Shown here: piece by piece, positions 42,963 through 50,964 of the stretch
Numbering within the stretch: the first letter of the stretch is position 1
How the letters are laid out: each line of letters opens with the position of its first letter
Source: Pseudarthrobacter enclensis
GTDB lineage: Bacteria > Actinomycetota > Actinomycetes > Actinomycetales > Micrococcaceae
DNA: 64,000 nt
Assembly: GCF_001457025.1 (NCBI RefSeq)
Contig: NZ_KQ758603.1
Location: 1 to 64,000, forward strand
Direction of reading: 5' to 3'
Notes under the pieces: generated by a model
What the model saw: only the letters and a program-made list of their open reading frames with translations
Database searches by the model: none
Told to the model about the DNA's origin: nothing
Position numbers and translations under genes: made by a program

Positions 42963-43263
42963 CCACTCATTAAACCTTCAATCGACTGTGAAGTTGTGAG
43001 TTGAAGGGCCCGCGCAGGCCCGGGCATCTCGCCTATCTCTTTCGCCGCTTTTTGATAGCCCCTCTTGGGACCCTTCGTCATGCACCGTGGACTGTCAGCC
43101 CAGCTCCGATGACCCATTGTGCCGGCCGCCGCGGGGCGCCCGCTTGCATCCAGACTGTCGCACTCATGATGCGGTTCTGGCGGGTTGGGATGGTTGTCCA
43201 GATCGCTTGACCTCCCTATATTTCAGATATATAGTTACTGTATGTCCGGCATAAAGAGGGAAT
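42963..43263. promoter_or_regulatory. Upstream region of the GHKL operon
   Basis: This region of about 300 nt ends in a strikingly AT-rich stretch (CCTATATTTCAGATATATAG, then TTACTGTATG) just before the first operon gene at 43264, the likely promoter. GAGGGA serves as ribosome binding site. No gene is supportable here. Confidence 0.5.
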
Positions 43264-43494
43264 ATGATGCCCATTGAGTCTAGGAATGAGCGGTTTCGAC
43301 GCCTCGCGGAAACGCGGGGTGGGCGCCTGATTCGTGAGATAAGCCTTCTCGGGAACTTGGCCAACCGGAAGAACTACGACTACACACCCGAAGAAGTGGA
43401 TGCGCTTTTTCGGCCGATCGAAGCGGAGCTGAGGGAAGTGCGTGCACTTTTCGATCCCGCGGCCCCCTCCACACGAAAGGTAACATTCGAATGA
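43264..43494 (+). CDS. Small first gene of the GHKL operon
   Basis: This 76-residue soluble, charged protein includes RFRRLAETRGGRLIREISLL and YTPEEVDALFRPIEAELREV, two helices that look like a small regulator or adaptor. GAGGGA precedes the ATG. It overlaps the GHKL ATPase start by 4 nt (ATGA), so the two are translationally coupled. No family name is known to me. In comparable ATPase operons such small proteins bind the large subunit, which is inference here. Confidence 0.75.
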   Translation: MMPIESRNERFRRLAETRGGRLIREISLLGNLANRKNYDYTPEEVDALFRPIEAELREVRALFDPAAPSTRKVTFE

Positions 43495-45374
43495 CGACAT
43501 CGAACTTTGGGTTCTACTTTGAAAGCGCTGGTCTTGGTGCCGCTCAAGGCGCCATATCACCAGCAGAACAATTCTTTGAGGGTTCCCTTGCGGAGGTCTC
43601 TCTGGTGCGGGAAACAGCTCAGAACTCTATCGACGCCCGCGCCGGTGAGGCACCGGTGACTATGGTTTTCGAGCTGGCCGAGATGGCCACCGCTGACGTC
43701 CCAGGCATGGCGGGCCTCCGCGCCCACATTGATCAGGTCGAGCTTCAGACAAGGGGATCACAGGGCCATGCAGCAATGTCGAAGGCACGCGCAACGGCTG
43801 GCATGGACTCGATTCCCGTACTGCGCATAAGCGACTATGGCACGAAGGGGTTGACGGGCTCTGAATCGAGGAACGAACTGAACTCACCCCTCAGCGCGTT
43901 GACCCGAGGGGCCGGTATCTCTGCCGACGATGGAACTCGTGGCGGTTCTTTCGGTATCGGATCAGCAGTAGGTCCTATGGCCTCTGACATGAGTACGGTG
44001 CTCTACACCTCGATGCCCTTGACCCGTTCGGAGGTTGTCCTTGCTGGGTATAGCTCTCTCGCTACACATCGCGACTCCAATGGCACCTGGCGGGTCGGTG
44101 ATGGATTTCTTACAGACCTTGACCTCACGGACGACTTCCGTTATCCCCGTGACCCTGCACCTCTCGGTCCCTTCGCCCAGCGCACTGAACCCGGTACTGA
44201 CACCTACATCCTCGGTTACAGGAAGGCGACGTTGGACCCCAGCCTGGGACACATCAAGACTGCCTTCCTCAGGAACTTCCTGCTCGCAATACACCGCGGC
44301 ACTCTGGTCGTCGAAGGCGTCACGAATAGCAGTTCGTGGCGACTGGACTCGGCAACTCTCGCCGACCATGTGAAGGAAGACGCCGAGGCCACAGCGTTCT
44401 ACCGGGCAATCAATGACCCGAATCCGATCACCAAGACCAGCGCGAGACTCGGGAAGCTCAGCCTTTACATCGACGTCGATGACAGTCTCCAAAAGACGCT
44501 TCACACGATCACAATGCGCGCTCCCTTGATGAAGATCGACACCTTCCGGCATACATCTATTCCGATGAAGTATGCGGCTGTGCTCGAGTGTTCCGACGAA
44601 ATGGGCAATCAGGTGCTGCGGGCGCTCGAACCGCCGCAGCACAATACCTGGGATTCCGGCAGGGCGGATAACGGCAAGGCCGTCGTAGCTGAACTGAAGA
44701 GATTTGTTCTGGAAGGGCTCAAGAGCCGCGTGAAACAACAGATCGGTGATCAGGTCGAGATCAAGGGCTTGGCGAAGTACCTTCCCGTCGAACTCCCAGA
44801 TAGTCCGGCTGGCCAGACGGGCGCAGGGAAGCCATTTGCAGGACCAGGAACATCAACAGAAGCCTCTACAGTCCAAGGCGCTGAAGAAGCACCAGTACCA
44901 GCACCTCCTGCTACCCGAAAGACCGTGCGGGTATCCGTCAGGACGCCCGCAACGAACACCGGGGAACAGTCCACAGACAAGGGCAAGGACAGCGGCGGGC
45001 CGGGAAGTAGGAAGGGCAAGGGCGGAAACATGGCCGGAGAAGGTCAGCCGGGTGAAGGAACCAGCCGTATCAGTTCAGGAGATGTCCGCTTCCGTAGCTG
45101 GTCAGATGCCTCCGCGGGGGATCTCTACCTAGCGCTAACCGCGTCAGAAGACATCACTGGCGATCTTCAACTAGTTGCCCTCGGTGCCGGGGGCCGGGCC
45201 GAGGACGACTACAAATTGCCTATCGCAGAAAGTGCGATCACGACGAACGGAGAGACAACGCCTCTTACTCATGAAGGCAACGTTCTTTCCGGTCTAAATC
45301 TCACCGCAAATGTGACATCACAGGTGCGCATCACTCTCACATCAGGCCACCGCTACCGACTGGGGATCAAATGA
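43491..45374 (+). CDS. GHKL-type ATPase, core of candidate defence operon
   Basis: This 627-residue protein has RETAQNSIDAR (residues 40-50, the N box with the Mg-binding Asn), ISDYGTKGLTG (D115-x-G, G1 box) and RGGSFGIGSAVG (150-161, ATP lid/G2 box), forming an intact Bergerat ATP site as in Hsp90/MutL/MORC proteins. A second alpha/beta domain follows to about 430. A Pro/Gly/Lys-rich linker (430-510) then leads to a C-terminal beta-sandwich-like domain. It is not a histidine kinase, as no H box is seen. It sits in a five-gene, mostly overlapping operon that ends in a nuclease. Confidence 0.85.
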   Translation: MTTSNFGFYFESAGLGAAQGAISPAEQFFEGSLAEVSLVRETAQNSIDARAGEAPVTMVFELAEMATADVPGMAGLRAHIDQVELQTRGSQGHAAMSKARATAGMDSIPVLRISDYGTKGLTGSESRNELNSPLSALTRGAGISADDGTRGGSFGIGSAVGPMASDMSTVLYTSMPLTRSEVVLAGYSSLATHRDSNGTWRVGDGFLTDLDLTDDFRYPRDPAPLGPFAQRTEPGTDTYILGYRKATLDPSLGHIKTAFLRNFLLAIHRGTLVVEGVTNSSSWRLDSATLADHVKEDAEATAFYRAINDPNPITKTSARLGKLSLYIDVDDSLQKTLHTITMRAPLMKIDTFRHTSIPMKYAAVLECSDEMGNQVLRALEPPQHNTWDSGRADNGKAVVAELKRFVLEGLKSRVKQQIGDQVEIKGLAKYLPVELPDSPAGQTGAGKPFAGPGTSTEASTVQGAEEAPVPAPPATRKTVRVSVRTPATNTGEQSTDKGKDSGGPGSRKGKGGNMAGEGQPGEGTSRISSGDVRFRSWSDASAGDLYLALTASEDITGDLQLVALGAGGRAEDDYKLPIAESAITTNGETTPLTHEGNVLSGLNLTANVTSQVRITLTSGHRYRLGIK

Positions 45375-46258
45375 GCAACGCAACTATCCGGGGTTCCTAC
45401 CCGCATCCCGTTCTGGATTCATCGGACGATGTGGCATCGACGATCGAAATCTTGCATCCAACCTACAGTTCCACCGTGGATGACGTTGAGATCCGATTTC
45501 AGGTGAGGATGACCGACCCCCAGATACTGCAACTGCTGGAGGAAGGCAGCGCCCGATACAGCGTCAAATGGAGCTGCAGCGCCACCATCGCAAGCGGAGA
45601 TCTCGACCCACAAGTTGCAGGAATCTACGCCGACAGCACCGGGTACGTCGGGTGGATCGACCAACTTGATATACGCAACAAGGTGAAGATCGAGGTGAAA
45701 ATCGTCGCCGCCCGAGCCATCAATGGTTACCGTCTGGAGCGGCAACACCCGGATTACGGTGGTTCCAGTTTCAATCTCCTTCCCGGGGATCTCCTCGCCG
45801 ACGGAGGTGACTTTGAGATTGAGCCCGGCAAGCTTTACGACCCCCTTCGACCTCCTGTCGGATCCTGCTTCAGATTCATCTCAGACAACACGATGAAGAA
45901 GGGCCTGCAACTTCGATTCGACTATGACGACCAGGTGCTCGTGATCTTTCCTGAACGTGTGCTTGCAGCATTCGGCTTGCTGAAGGAACGCCCCGAACTG
46001 CAGATCGGATTGGTGGTCCTGCCCGCTCTCATGGAGACCATCAGCTTCATCAAGAGGAATAGGGAAGCTGACCCGACAGGGCAGAACGAAGAGTTGTCCG
46101 GCAAGCAGTGGTACGACGCAATTACCCGACTCGTGGAGGAAACGTCGTCGTTTGACGCGTCCGCCTTTGAATCAGCGCAGAAAATCCTTGGCCAGCCACT
46201 GGATCTGGCGCTAACGACCAACCTGACCGAAACAGAAGCGGAGGACTTCGATGCCTAG
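45371..46258 (+). CDS. Unknown beta-rich protein of the GHKL operon
   Basis: This 295-residue protein overlaps the ATPase stop by 4 nt and the next gene by 8 nt. Residues about 20-170 look like one or two beta-sandwich domains (STIEILHPTYSSTVDDVEIR, KVKIEVKIVAARAINGYRLE). The C-terminal third is helical (FGLLKERPELQIGLVVLPAL). No catalytic motif is visible. The position suggests a structural or recognition subunit working with the ATPase. No family name is known to me. Confidence 0.75.
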   Translation: MSNATIRGSYPHPVLDSSDDVASTIEILHPTYSSTVDDVEIRFQVRMTDPQILQLLEEGSARYSVKWSCSATIASGDLDPQVAGIYADSTGYVGWIDQLDIRNKVKIEVKIVAARAINGYRLERQHPDYGGSSFNLLPGDLLADGGDFEIEPGKLYDPLRPPVGSCFRFISDNTMKKGLQLRFDYDDQVLVIFPERVLAAFGLLKERPELQIGLVVLPALMETISFIKRNREADPTGQNEELSGKQWYDAITRLVEETSSFDASAFESAQKILGQPLDLALTTNLTETEAEDFDA

Positions 46259-47009
46259 TAATACGGCGAATGCACTGACATTTGAAGCACTGGTATCACT
46301 CACACGTGCCCTTGAAACTGCAAACTCCCCGGCGGATTTTCTAGCCGCAGCGGACAACATCACCGGGCAGACTGAAAACATCTTGCCTCTGCCTTTCGAA
46401 ACAGGCGAACCCGAGACGCTCGCCCCCGGCGCCAAGCGTCAGATGAGCCGCGACAGTGGCAATGCGCCCCTGGTGTACGAGTTCTTGGGTTCCCTTGACC
46501 GATCCAACGCGTCTGACCGCAGGCTATGGACCTATCTTGCCTTCGTGACCTACCGGGATTACATGGAGAAGAGGTGGCCTCTTGCAGAGGCCAAAAACTG
46601 GAAGGGACGAGTTCGGGACCGCTGGCTGCTACTCAACGTCAGCCGAGGGACACTCATCCGTCACGGGATAGCCCGGCTGTGGTGGGTAAGTTCGCTGACC
46701 TACGATCCTCAGTGCGAATACAGCCTCTCGAAGACATCAGGCGACCCTTTCGCCTATACGAAAGAGGTCTTCCGCAACGAGGACCGCCTGAATGCCCTAT
46801 TCGACAGGGAAGCTGGGACGATCCCGGGTCTGGTTCGGGCCGTACTCGAGCACGCGGCGCAGGGAGACGCCTACAGCAAGGACAAGTACCTTGGGGCAAT
46901 CATGATGGAGGCAAGGCTGGTGTATGGATACAGGGACCTTAGCGCACTTGCTGCTGAGGAATTTCAGGAACTCGTCACGCAGGCCGTACCACTCAGCGTT
47001 CCCGCATAA
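46251..47009 (+). CDS. DUF6339-like protein of the GHKL operon
   Basis: This 252-residue protein contains LIRHGIARLWWVSSLTYDPQ, then FRNEDRLNALFDREAGTIPG, which recalls the R-L-W-W-x-x-L-T-Y-D pattern I associate with DUF6339 proteins. The assignment is from memory and moderately sure. The rest is helical. It overlaps the upstream gene by 8 nt and is followed 5 nt later by the nuclease gene. Its role in the putative system is unknown; DUF6339 genes often accompany defence ATPases, to my knowledge. Confidence 0.7.
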   Translation: MPSNTANALTFEALVSLTRALETANSPADFLAAADNITGQTENILPLPFETGEPETLAPGAKRQMSRDSGNAPLVYEFLGSLDRSNASDRRLWTYLAFVTYRDYMEKRWPLAEAKNWKGRVRDRWLLLNVSRGTLIRHGIARLWWVSSLTYDPQCEYSLSKTSGDPFAYTKEVFRNEDRLNALFDREAGTIPGLVRAVLEHAAQGDAYSKDKYLGAIMMEARLVYGYRDLSALAAEEFQELVTQAVPLSVPA

Positions 47010-47014
47010 TTCGG

Positions 47015-47554
47015 ATGGAATTCACACTGGCAGAGTTGCGCGCCGCCGGCTTCAGGGGCTTCGTCCCGTTCTCGGCTCTAGAGCGACATAGGTCAGAGTT
47101 GTCGTCGCCGGGCGTTTACGTTGTGATCCGTCCTGAGCCTTCCGCGCTCGTACTCAGAGACAGCAGTACCGGCTTCTGGTATCGAGGGAAGAACCCTGCC
47201 TATCCGCTTACCAAGCTCAGACATAAGTGGGAGCTGCCAACTCCTATGCTCTACATCGGTAAGGCTGGCGCCATCAACGGAGGAACGACCCTTTGGGAGA
47301 GGTTGGATTTGTATCGTCGCTACGGAGCAGGCGAGAACACCACTCACCGCGGAGGGCGGGCAATTTGGCAAATCGAAGACGCTGCTAATCAGCTCCTAGT
47401 CGGATGGTCCAAGACACCAGGGCTCAATCCTGAATGCGTTGAGGAGCGATTGTTAGAGCTGTTCGACGTTACGTTCGACATGCTCCCCATGGCCAATCAA
47501 AGACGTGGAACGAAATGCAAACACCAGCCAAGGTGCGATTGGAATGGCGGATGA
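47015..47554 (+). CDS. GIY-YIG nuclease, candidate effector of the GHKL operon
   Basis: This 179-residue protein carries SPGVYVVIRP (the GIY strand, about residue 33), PMLYIGKAGA (the YIG strand, 79-83), the conserved Arg in TTLWERLDLYRR, the Glu in CVEERLLELF (143/144) and the Asn in MANQRRG (161): a complete GIY-YIG site. The Cys/His-rich end (KCKHQPRCDW) may bind zinc. It is the last gene of the operon, 5 nt after the previous stop. The likely job is cleaving invader DNA under control of the ATPase (inference). It differs clearly from the GIY-YIG gene at 12915. Confidence 0.85.
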   Translation: MEFTLAELRAAGFRGFVPFSALERHRSELSSPGVYVVIRPEPSALVLRDSSTGFWYRGKNPAYPLTKLRHKWELPTPMLYIGKAGAINGGTTLWERLDLYRRYGAGENTTHRGGRAIWQIEDAANQLLVGWSKTPGLNPECVEERLLELFDVTFDMLPMANQRRGTKCKHQPRCDWNGG

Positions 47555-47685
47555 GGATTTGCCAGTCAGCTTAGTCAGAGTGAAGCTACCCCGTTGGGCC
47601 GGCTCCCCTTGTTTGCGGCAGATGTGGGCAGCGGCCTAGAAATCACGGACCAGATGGTGAAACATCTCCACGAGTGGGAAGGCGA

Positions 47686-47737
47686 CGACTGCGAACTCAA
47701 TGAGTAATACATCAATTACTCATTGAGTTCGCAGTCG
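47686..47737. repeat. Perfect 23-bp inverted repeat
   Basis: The arms 47686-47708 and 47715-47737 (start CGACTGCGAACTCAATGAGT) are perfectly complementary around a 6-nt loop. The left arm lies in an open frame that ends ...HLHEWEGDDCELNE at a TAA inside the arm. No T-tract follows, so it is not a classic terminator, though it may end the GHKL operon transcript. Confidence 0.85.
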
Positions 47738-47839
47738 CTAACTGCCTAGGCCACTCTGTAACGGGGCGGAATCGAGGGGTTTGCCCGGGCATCAGCGGAT
47801 GCGACTGAACCTTCGAACCGAACGCTGGCCGGTCGGTCC

Positions 47840-48183
47840 CTAGAGTAGAGCCGACTGCCAAGTCCCCTGCCCGTCACGTTCTTTAGCAATGGCAACAAGC
47901 TCGTCAACACGCATCAGCCACCCCTGTTGCTCGGGTTTGCAAGGGGCGTGCAGGGATCGCGGAATTACGAGCTGAATCTTGTGGTCCTTCATCTCATCGG
48001 TCTGGGCGGGACTGATAGGGCTCTCCAGCGTTAGCAGATGCTTCTCCTCGATGCGTTTTGCTTCGCTGAGTACTTGCCGCCACCGGTCCTTACATGTCGT
48101 CTTGACTCCAAGCATGGTCAGGAGGTCTAGCGGCGGGAAACTGGGGTCTTGGTATTCGTTGATGCCTGGGAAAACGGGTTTAG
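47840..48183 (-). pseudogene. 3' end fragment of an EcoRII-type endonuclease gene
   Basis: The fragment encodes the last 115 or so residues of an EcoRII-C domain (TMLGVKTTCKDRWRQVLSEA, HLLTLESPISPAQTDEM) and its own TAG. It is clearly homologous to, but diverged from, the intact gene at 49619-50869, and has an extra Leu codon. Homology begins abruptly near 48183. The cargo gene at 48283 separates the two copies, the same layout as at lrp. Confidence 0.9.
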
Positions 48184-48282
48184 CATCGCAGCACCGAACA
48201 ACCACCGCGTCATGATTGACAGCGCGGCACGAACGAGGCCGCTATCTTTGAACCTCCGCCGATTCGCCCGAAAGGCTTAACG

Positions 48283-49242
48283 ATGACTGACTGGAAGACC
48301 ACTCCGTCCACGTACAGCGACCGCCTTGAGGAGTTGGCCCAGACGCTATCGGCGTGCCGCGATGCCTTCCACGAGACGGCCAACGAGTTTAGGTGGGAAC
48401 CGGCAGCAGGATCGGGGGCTGCTCAAGCGGCGACGTCCCTCTCATCGCCTGATCCGGCAATCGACAAGCCGGCTGGCGAAACTGGCCACTGCCTCATCAC
48501 AGAGGCTATCCAGATTTTTTTCTTCAACAGCGCGGCGCATTTGGGTAGTTGGGCTGCTCTTCTGAGGGCTGCCGAGGTGGTTGCGACTCCGCCATTGCTT
48601 CTGCGCGCAGTAATCGAGAATTGCGCACACGCCGTGTGGGTTACGGGCGACGACGACACGGAGGCTCCGGAAGACCGTCTTGCTCGTGCCTACCTCGAGG
48701 AGTTGAAGAGCGCCGAGCAAGCCAAGATGAACGCAGGCCGTCTTCGTGGCAAGAGCGGCCCCACTTACACGCGCACCGCGAACGCCTACAAAAAGGTCAA
48801 GGCGGAGATTGCCGCCCGCTTCCCTGACTCGACTCCCGAGGAGCTGGGCAACTGGAGGCTTCACGGTCAAAAGCTGCCAAGCCTTGAAGATTCCGTCCAG
48901 TGGATGTACGACCTCACCGCCCGCTTCGGTGGCACTATCGATGCGACTATGGCCTCGGGCCTATATGGGCTGCTGTCGAACCTCACCCACCCGACTCTCT
49001 ACACGGTGAGAGATATGCGCGTCTGGACTAAGGACGAAAAGACAGGCGACGACGTCGCGAACGTTCGCGTCACTATCGAGTCGGTTGAGAAGGACGTTCG
49101 TACAGCGCTAGCGGCCTTCTACAACGCTATGACCTACGTGACCGCTTACTACGGTTGGCCAGAGACGGCACTGAGGACTCTTGAGAGCAAGATCGAAGCG
49201 GTGATCCCAGACTTCTTCAATGCCGCCCTCGAAGTCGAGTAA
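48283..49242 (+). CDS. Unknown cargo protein, 319 residues
   Basis: This mostly helical soluble protein has a C-terminal half (SGLYGLLSNLTHPTLYTVRD) that recalls DUF5677-like helical proteins, where a conserved Ser...His-Pro motif sits between helices; the match is loose. A hydrophobic helix pair (SAAHLGSWAALLRAAEVVAT, LLLRAVIENCAHAVWVTG) lies in the middle. It is opposite in strand to the EcoRII copies on both sides. It may be an independent defence gene or passenger. Confidence 0.7.
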   Translation: MTDWKTTPSTYSDRLEELAQTLSACRDAFHETANEFRWEPAAGSGAAQAATSLSSPDPAIDKPAGETGHCLITEAIQIFFFNSAAHLGSWAALLRAAEVVATPPLLLRAVIENCAHAVWVTGDDDTEAPEDRLARAYLEELKSAEQAKMNAGRLRGKSGPTYTRTANAYKKVKAEIAARFPDSTPEELGNWRLHGQKLPSLEDSVQWMYDLTARFGGTIDATMASGLYGLLSNLTHPTLYTVRDMRVWTKDEKTGDDVANVRVTIESVEKDVRTALAAFYNAMTYVTAYYGWPETALRTLESKIEAVIPDFFNAALEVE

Positions 49243-49259
49243 CAACCGGGGCGTCGTGA

Positions 49260-49586
49260 TCAGTTGTTGAGGTCGAAGTCGCGGTCGAGGCATTCCGGGC
49301 TGGAGAGCACCCGCCAGGCGGAGGTCACGCGGGCGCTGGGGAGGGTCGCGGCCATCGGCAAACAAGTTGCGGTGGCTCTGCTAAGACCTTCAGATGTCGT
49401 CGCCGTCATCCGTGCTGGGTAAATCGGCCGCTTGAATCCAAGTGCTACAACTTGAGGAGCCAGCTCGTACATGGTGATTCGGGCGGGGTGGAGCTGACCG
49501 AAATAAATCTTGTCGCGGCGCACCTTGAGGTCTTCGTTGGAGACTTGCTGTCTGCCCCAATACTTAACGACGTGCCCGATTAGCAA
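49260..49586 (-). CDS. Small hypothetical protein
   Basis: A 108-codon frame lies between the cargo gene stop and the EcoRII gene stop. The N-terminal half (MLIGHVVKYWGRQQVSNEDL, KVRRDKIYFGQLHPARITMY) looks protein-like; the second half is less convincing. No family was recognised. It may be a remnant. Confidence 0.35.
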   Translation of the reverse strand: MLIGHVVKYWGRQQVSNEDLKVRRDKIYFGQLHPARITMYELAPQVVALGFKRPIYPARMTATTSEGLSRATATCLPMAATLPSARVTSAWRVLSSPECLDRDFDLNN

Positions 49587-49618
49587 GCAGACGGCAATAT
49601 CGATGGATCGGCGGAATA

Positions 49619-50869
49619 TCAGATGAGGGATCCCTGTAACCGACCCCCTCGGTCGCGTTCCTTGGCCATGGCAACGAACTCATCTACGCTCATCAGCCAC
49701 TCTCGCTGACCCGGCTTGTACGGCTCATGCAGAGACCGAGGGATGACAAGTTGGACTCTGTGAACTTGCATCTCTTCGGTCTGGGCTGGGCTGATGGGGC
49801 TCTCCAAGGTGAGGAGATGCTTGTACTCGATGCGTTTTGCCTCGCTGAGGACTTGGCGCCATCGGTCTTTGCATGTCGTTTTGACTCCGAGCATGGTCAG
49901 ATCGAGGGCCGGAAAGCCCGGGTCCCGGTATTCATCAATGCCGGGGAAGATAAAGTCTGGGCGTGCTCTGTTCTCAGTGACCGGGTTGAACGTGTGGCGG
50001 ACATCCAGAGCGTCGAAGAGTGCGATGAGTTGGTTTTCCAGACCCTTCCCTGCACGGCTTTTGCGCCGATTATGCAAGGAGAGAGAAACTTCGATGAACC
50101 TGTCTACGTCCACGTGCCCGTCACTGTAGAGGGCATCCAGTGTGTCGGTGGCGAGGTGACGTTCCAAAGTCCTGAAGAGTATTTCCTCCTGCTCCATCCA
50201 TGCCATCAGGACCTTGTCAGGATCGTCCGCCGGGTGGAGGTCTGGGAGAGTGGAGCGGGCAAAGGCGCCAAATTCCGCCGAAGTGGGAAACCGCGGCCCG
50301 AACTTGTCCAAGATCCGAGGTAGCCAGTCGTTATTCGCGGGTTCGATGGCAATGCCGAGCATGTCAAGGAGGTACATGGCGGTGAGGCCGAGACTGTCGT
50401 GTCCGGCTTCCAGCCCGGAGCGGACGGAGAAGCCGCGGTGCTGCAGGACGTCGGTGCCGAACAGCCAGTCCAGCTGCGCGGCAATGCTGGATTCGGACGG
50501 GGCCACGATGAACAGGGCATCCCCGTTCCGTTGCTTGGCGATGAAGACCACGTCCCCGGGCTTTGCCCTTTTCATCGCTTCTACCGATGCCGGGTAGTAC
50601 AGGCGGTATTCGGAGCGCTTTGGGATGTTGATGCGGGCATCGTAGAAAGTCAGGGTTCCGTCTTCGGCCACCGGCTCATCAGAGTCATCGGATACCAGCA
50701 GGAAGCGGGTCGGGATTTTGAGCCTTTCCGCCGGGCGGCCGAATAGGCCTTGGAGGGCTTTAACGCCGTCGAGTTCGTGCTGGTTTGAACTCCTCCCGAC
50801 CGTTTCCACGGTACTGAGGATTTTGGCAGCTACGCCGTCGAAATGATCGGCCAAGTCACCGAAATCCAT
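49619..50869 (-). CDS. EcoRII-type type II restriction endonuclease
   Basis: This 416-residue protein has an N-terminal effector (B3-like) domain to about residue 180 (KIPTRFLLVSDDSDEPVAED, YDARINIPKRSEYRLYYP) and a C-terminal PD-(D/E)xK domain with RPDFIFPGIDEYRD and LGVKTTCKDRWRQVL, the EcoRII-C signature. EcoRII cleaves 5' of CCWGG after binding two sites. Length matches EcoRII. The ATG at 50869 follows GGGAGAAG. The cognate Dcm-like methylase gene lies 95 nt upstream on the same strand, so they form one R-M unit. Confidence 0.92.
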   Translation of the reverse strand: MDFGDLADHFDGVAAKILSTVETVGRSSNQHELDGVKALQGLFGRPAERLKIPTRFLLVSDDSDEPVAEDGTLTFYDARINIPKRSEYRLYYPASVEAMKRAKPGDVVFIAKQRNGDALFIVAPSESSIAAQLDWLFGTDVLQHRGFSVRSGLEAGHDSLGLTAMYLLDMLGIAIEPANNDWLPRILDKFGPRFPTSAEFGAFARSTLPDLHPADDPDKVLMAWMEQEEILFRTLERHLATDTLDALYSDGHVDVDRFIEVSLSLHNRRKSRAGKGLENQLIALFDALDVRHTFNPVTENRARPDFIFPGIDEYRDPGFPALDLTMLGVKTTCKDRWRQVLSEAKRIEYKHLLTLESPISPAQTEEMQVHRVQLVIPRSLHEPYKPGQREWLMSVDEFVAMAKERDRGGRLQGSLI

Positions 50870-50964
50870 ATACTTCTCCCACGCTAAAAGACCGGGCATG
50901 CGTGCCCGGAACTGACCGTATCGTGGTGCCGTCTCAGACGGTCACCACGACACGGTAGAGGAAG

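Noticed and set aside
43491..45374. Histidine kinase or Detocs-like sensor
   Set aside because: The GHKL ATP site is present, but there is no H-box dimerisation helix or receiver partner; the operon partners are a nuclease and unknowns.
47555..47707. Open frame ending HLHEWEGDDCELNE as a separate gene
   Set aside because: No start codon or ribosome binding site; only about 50 codons. Treated as a possible stranded gene end noted with the palindrome.
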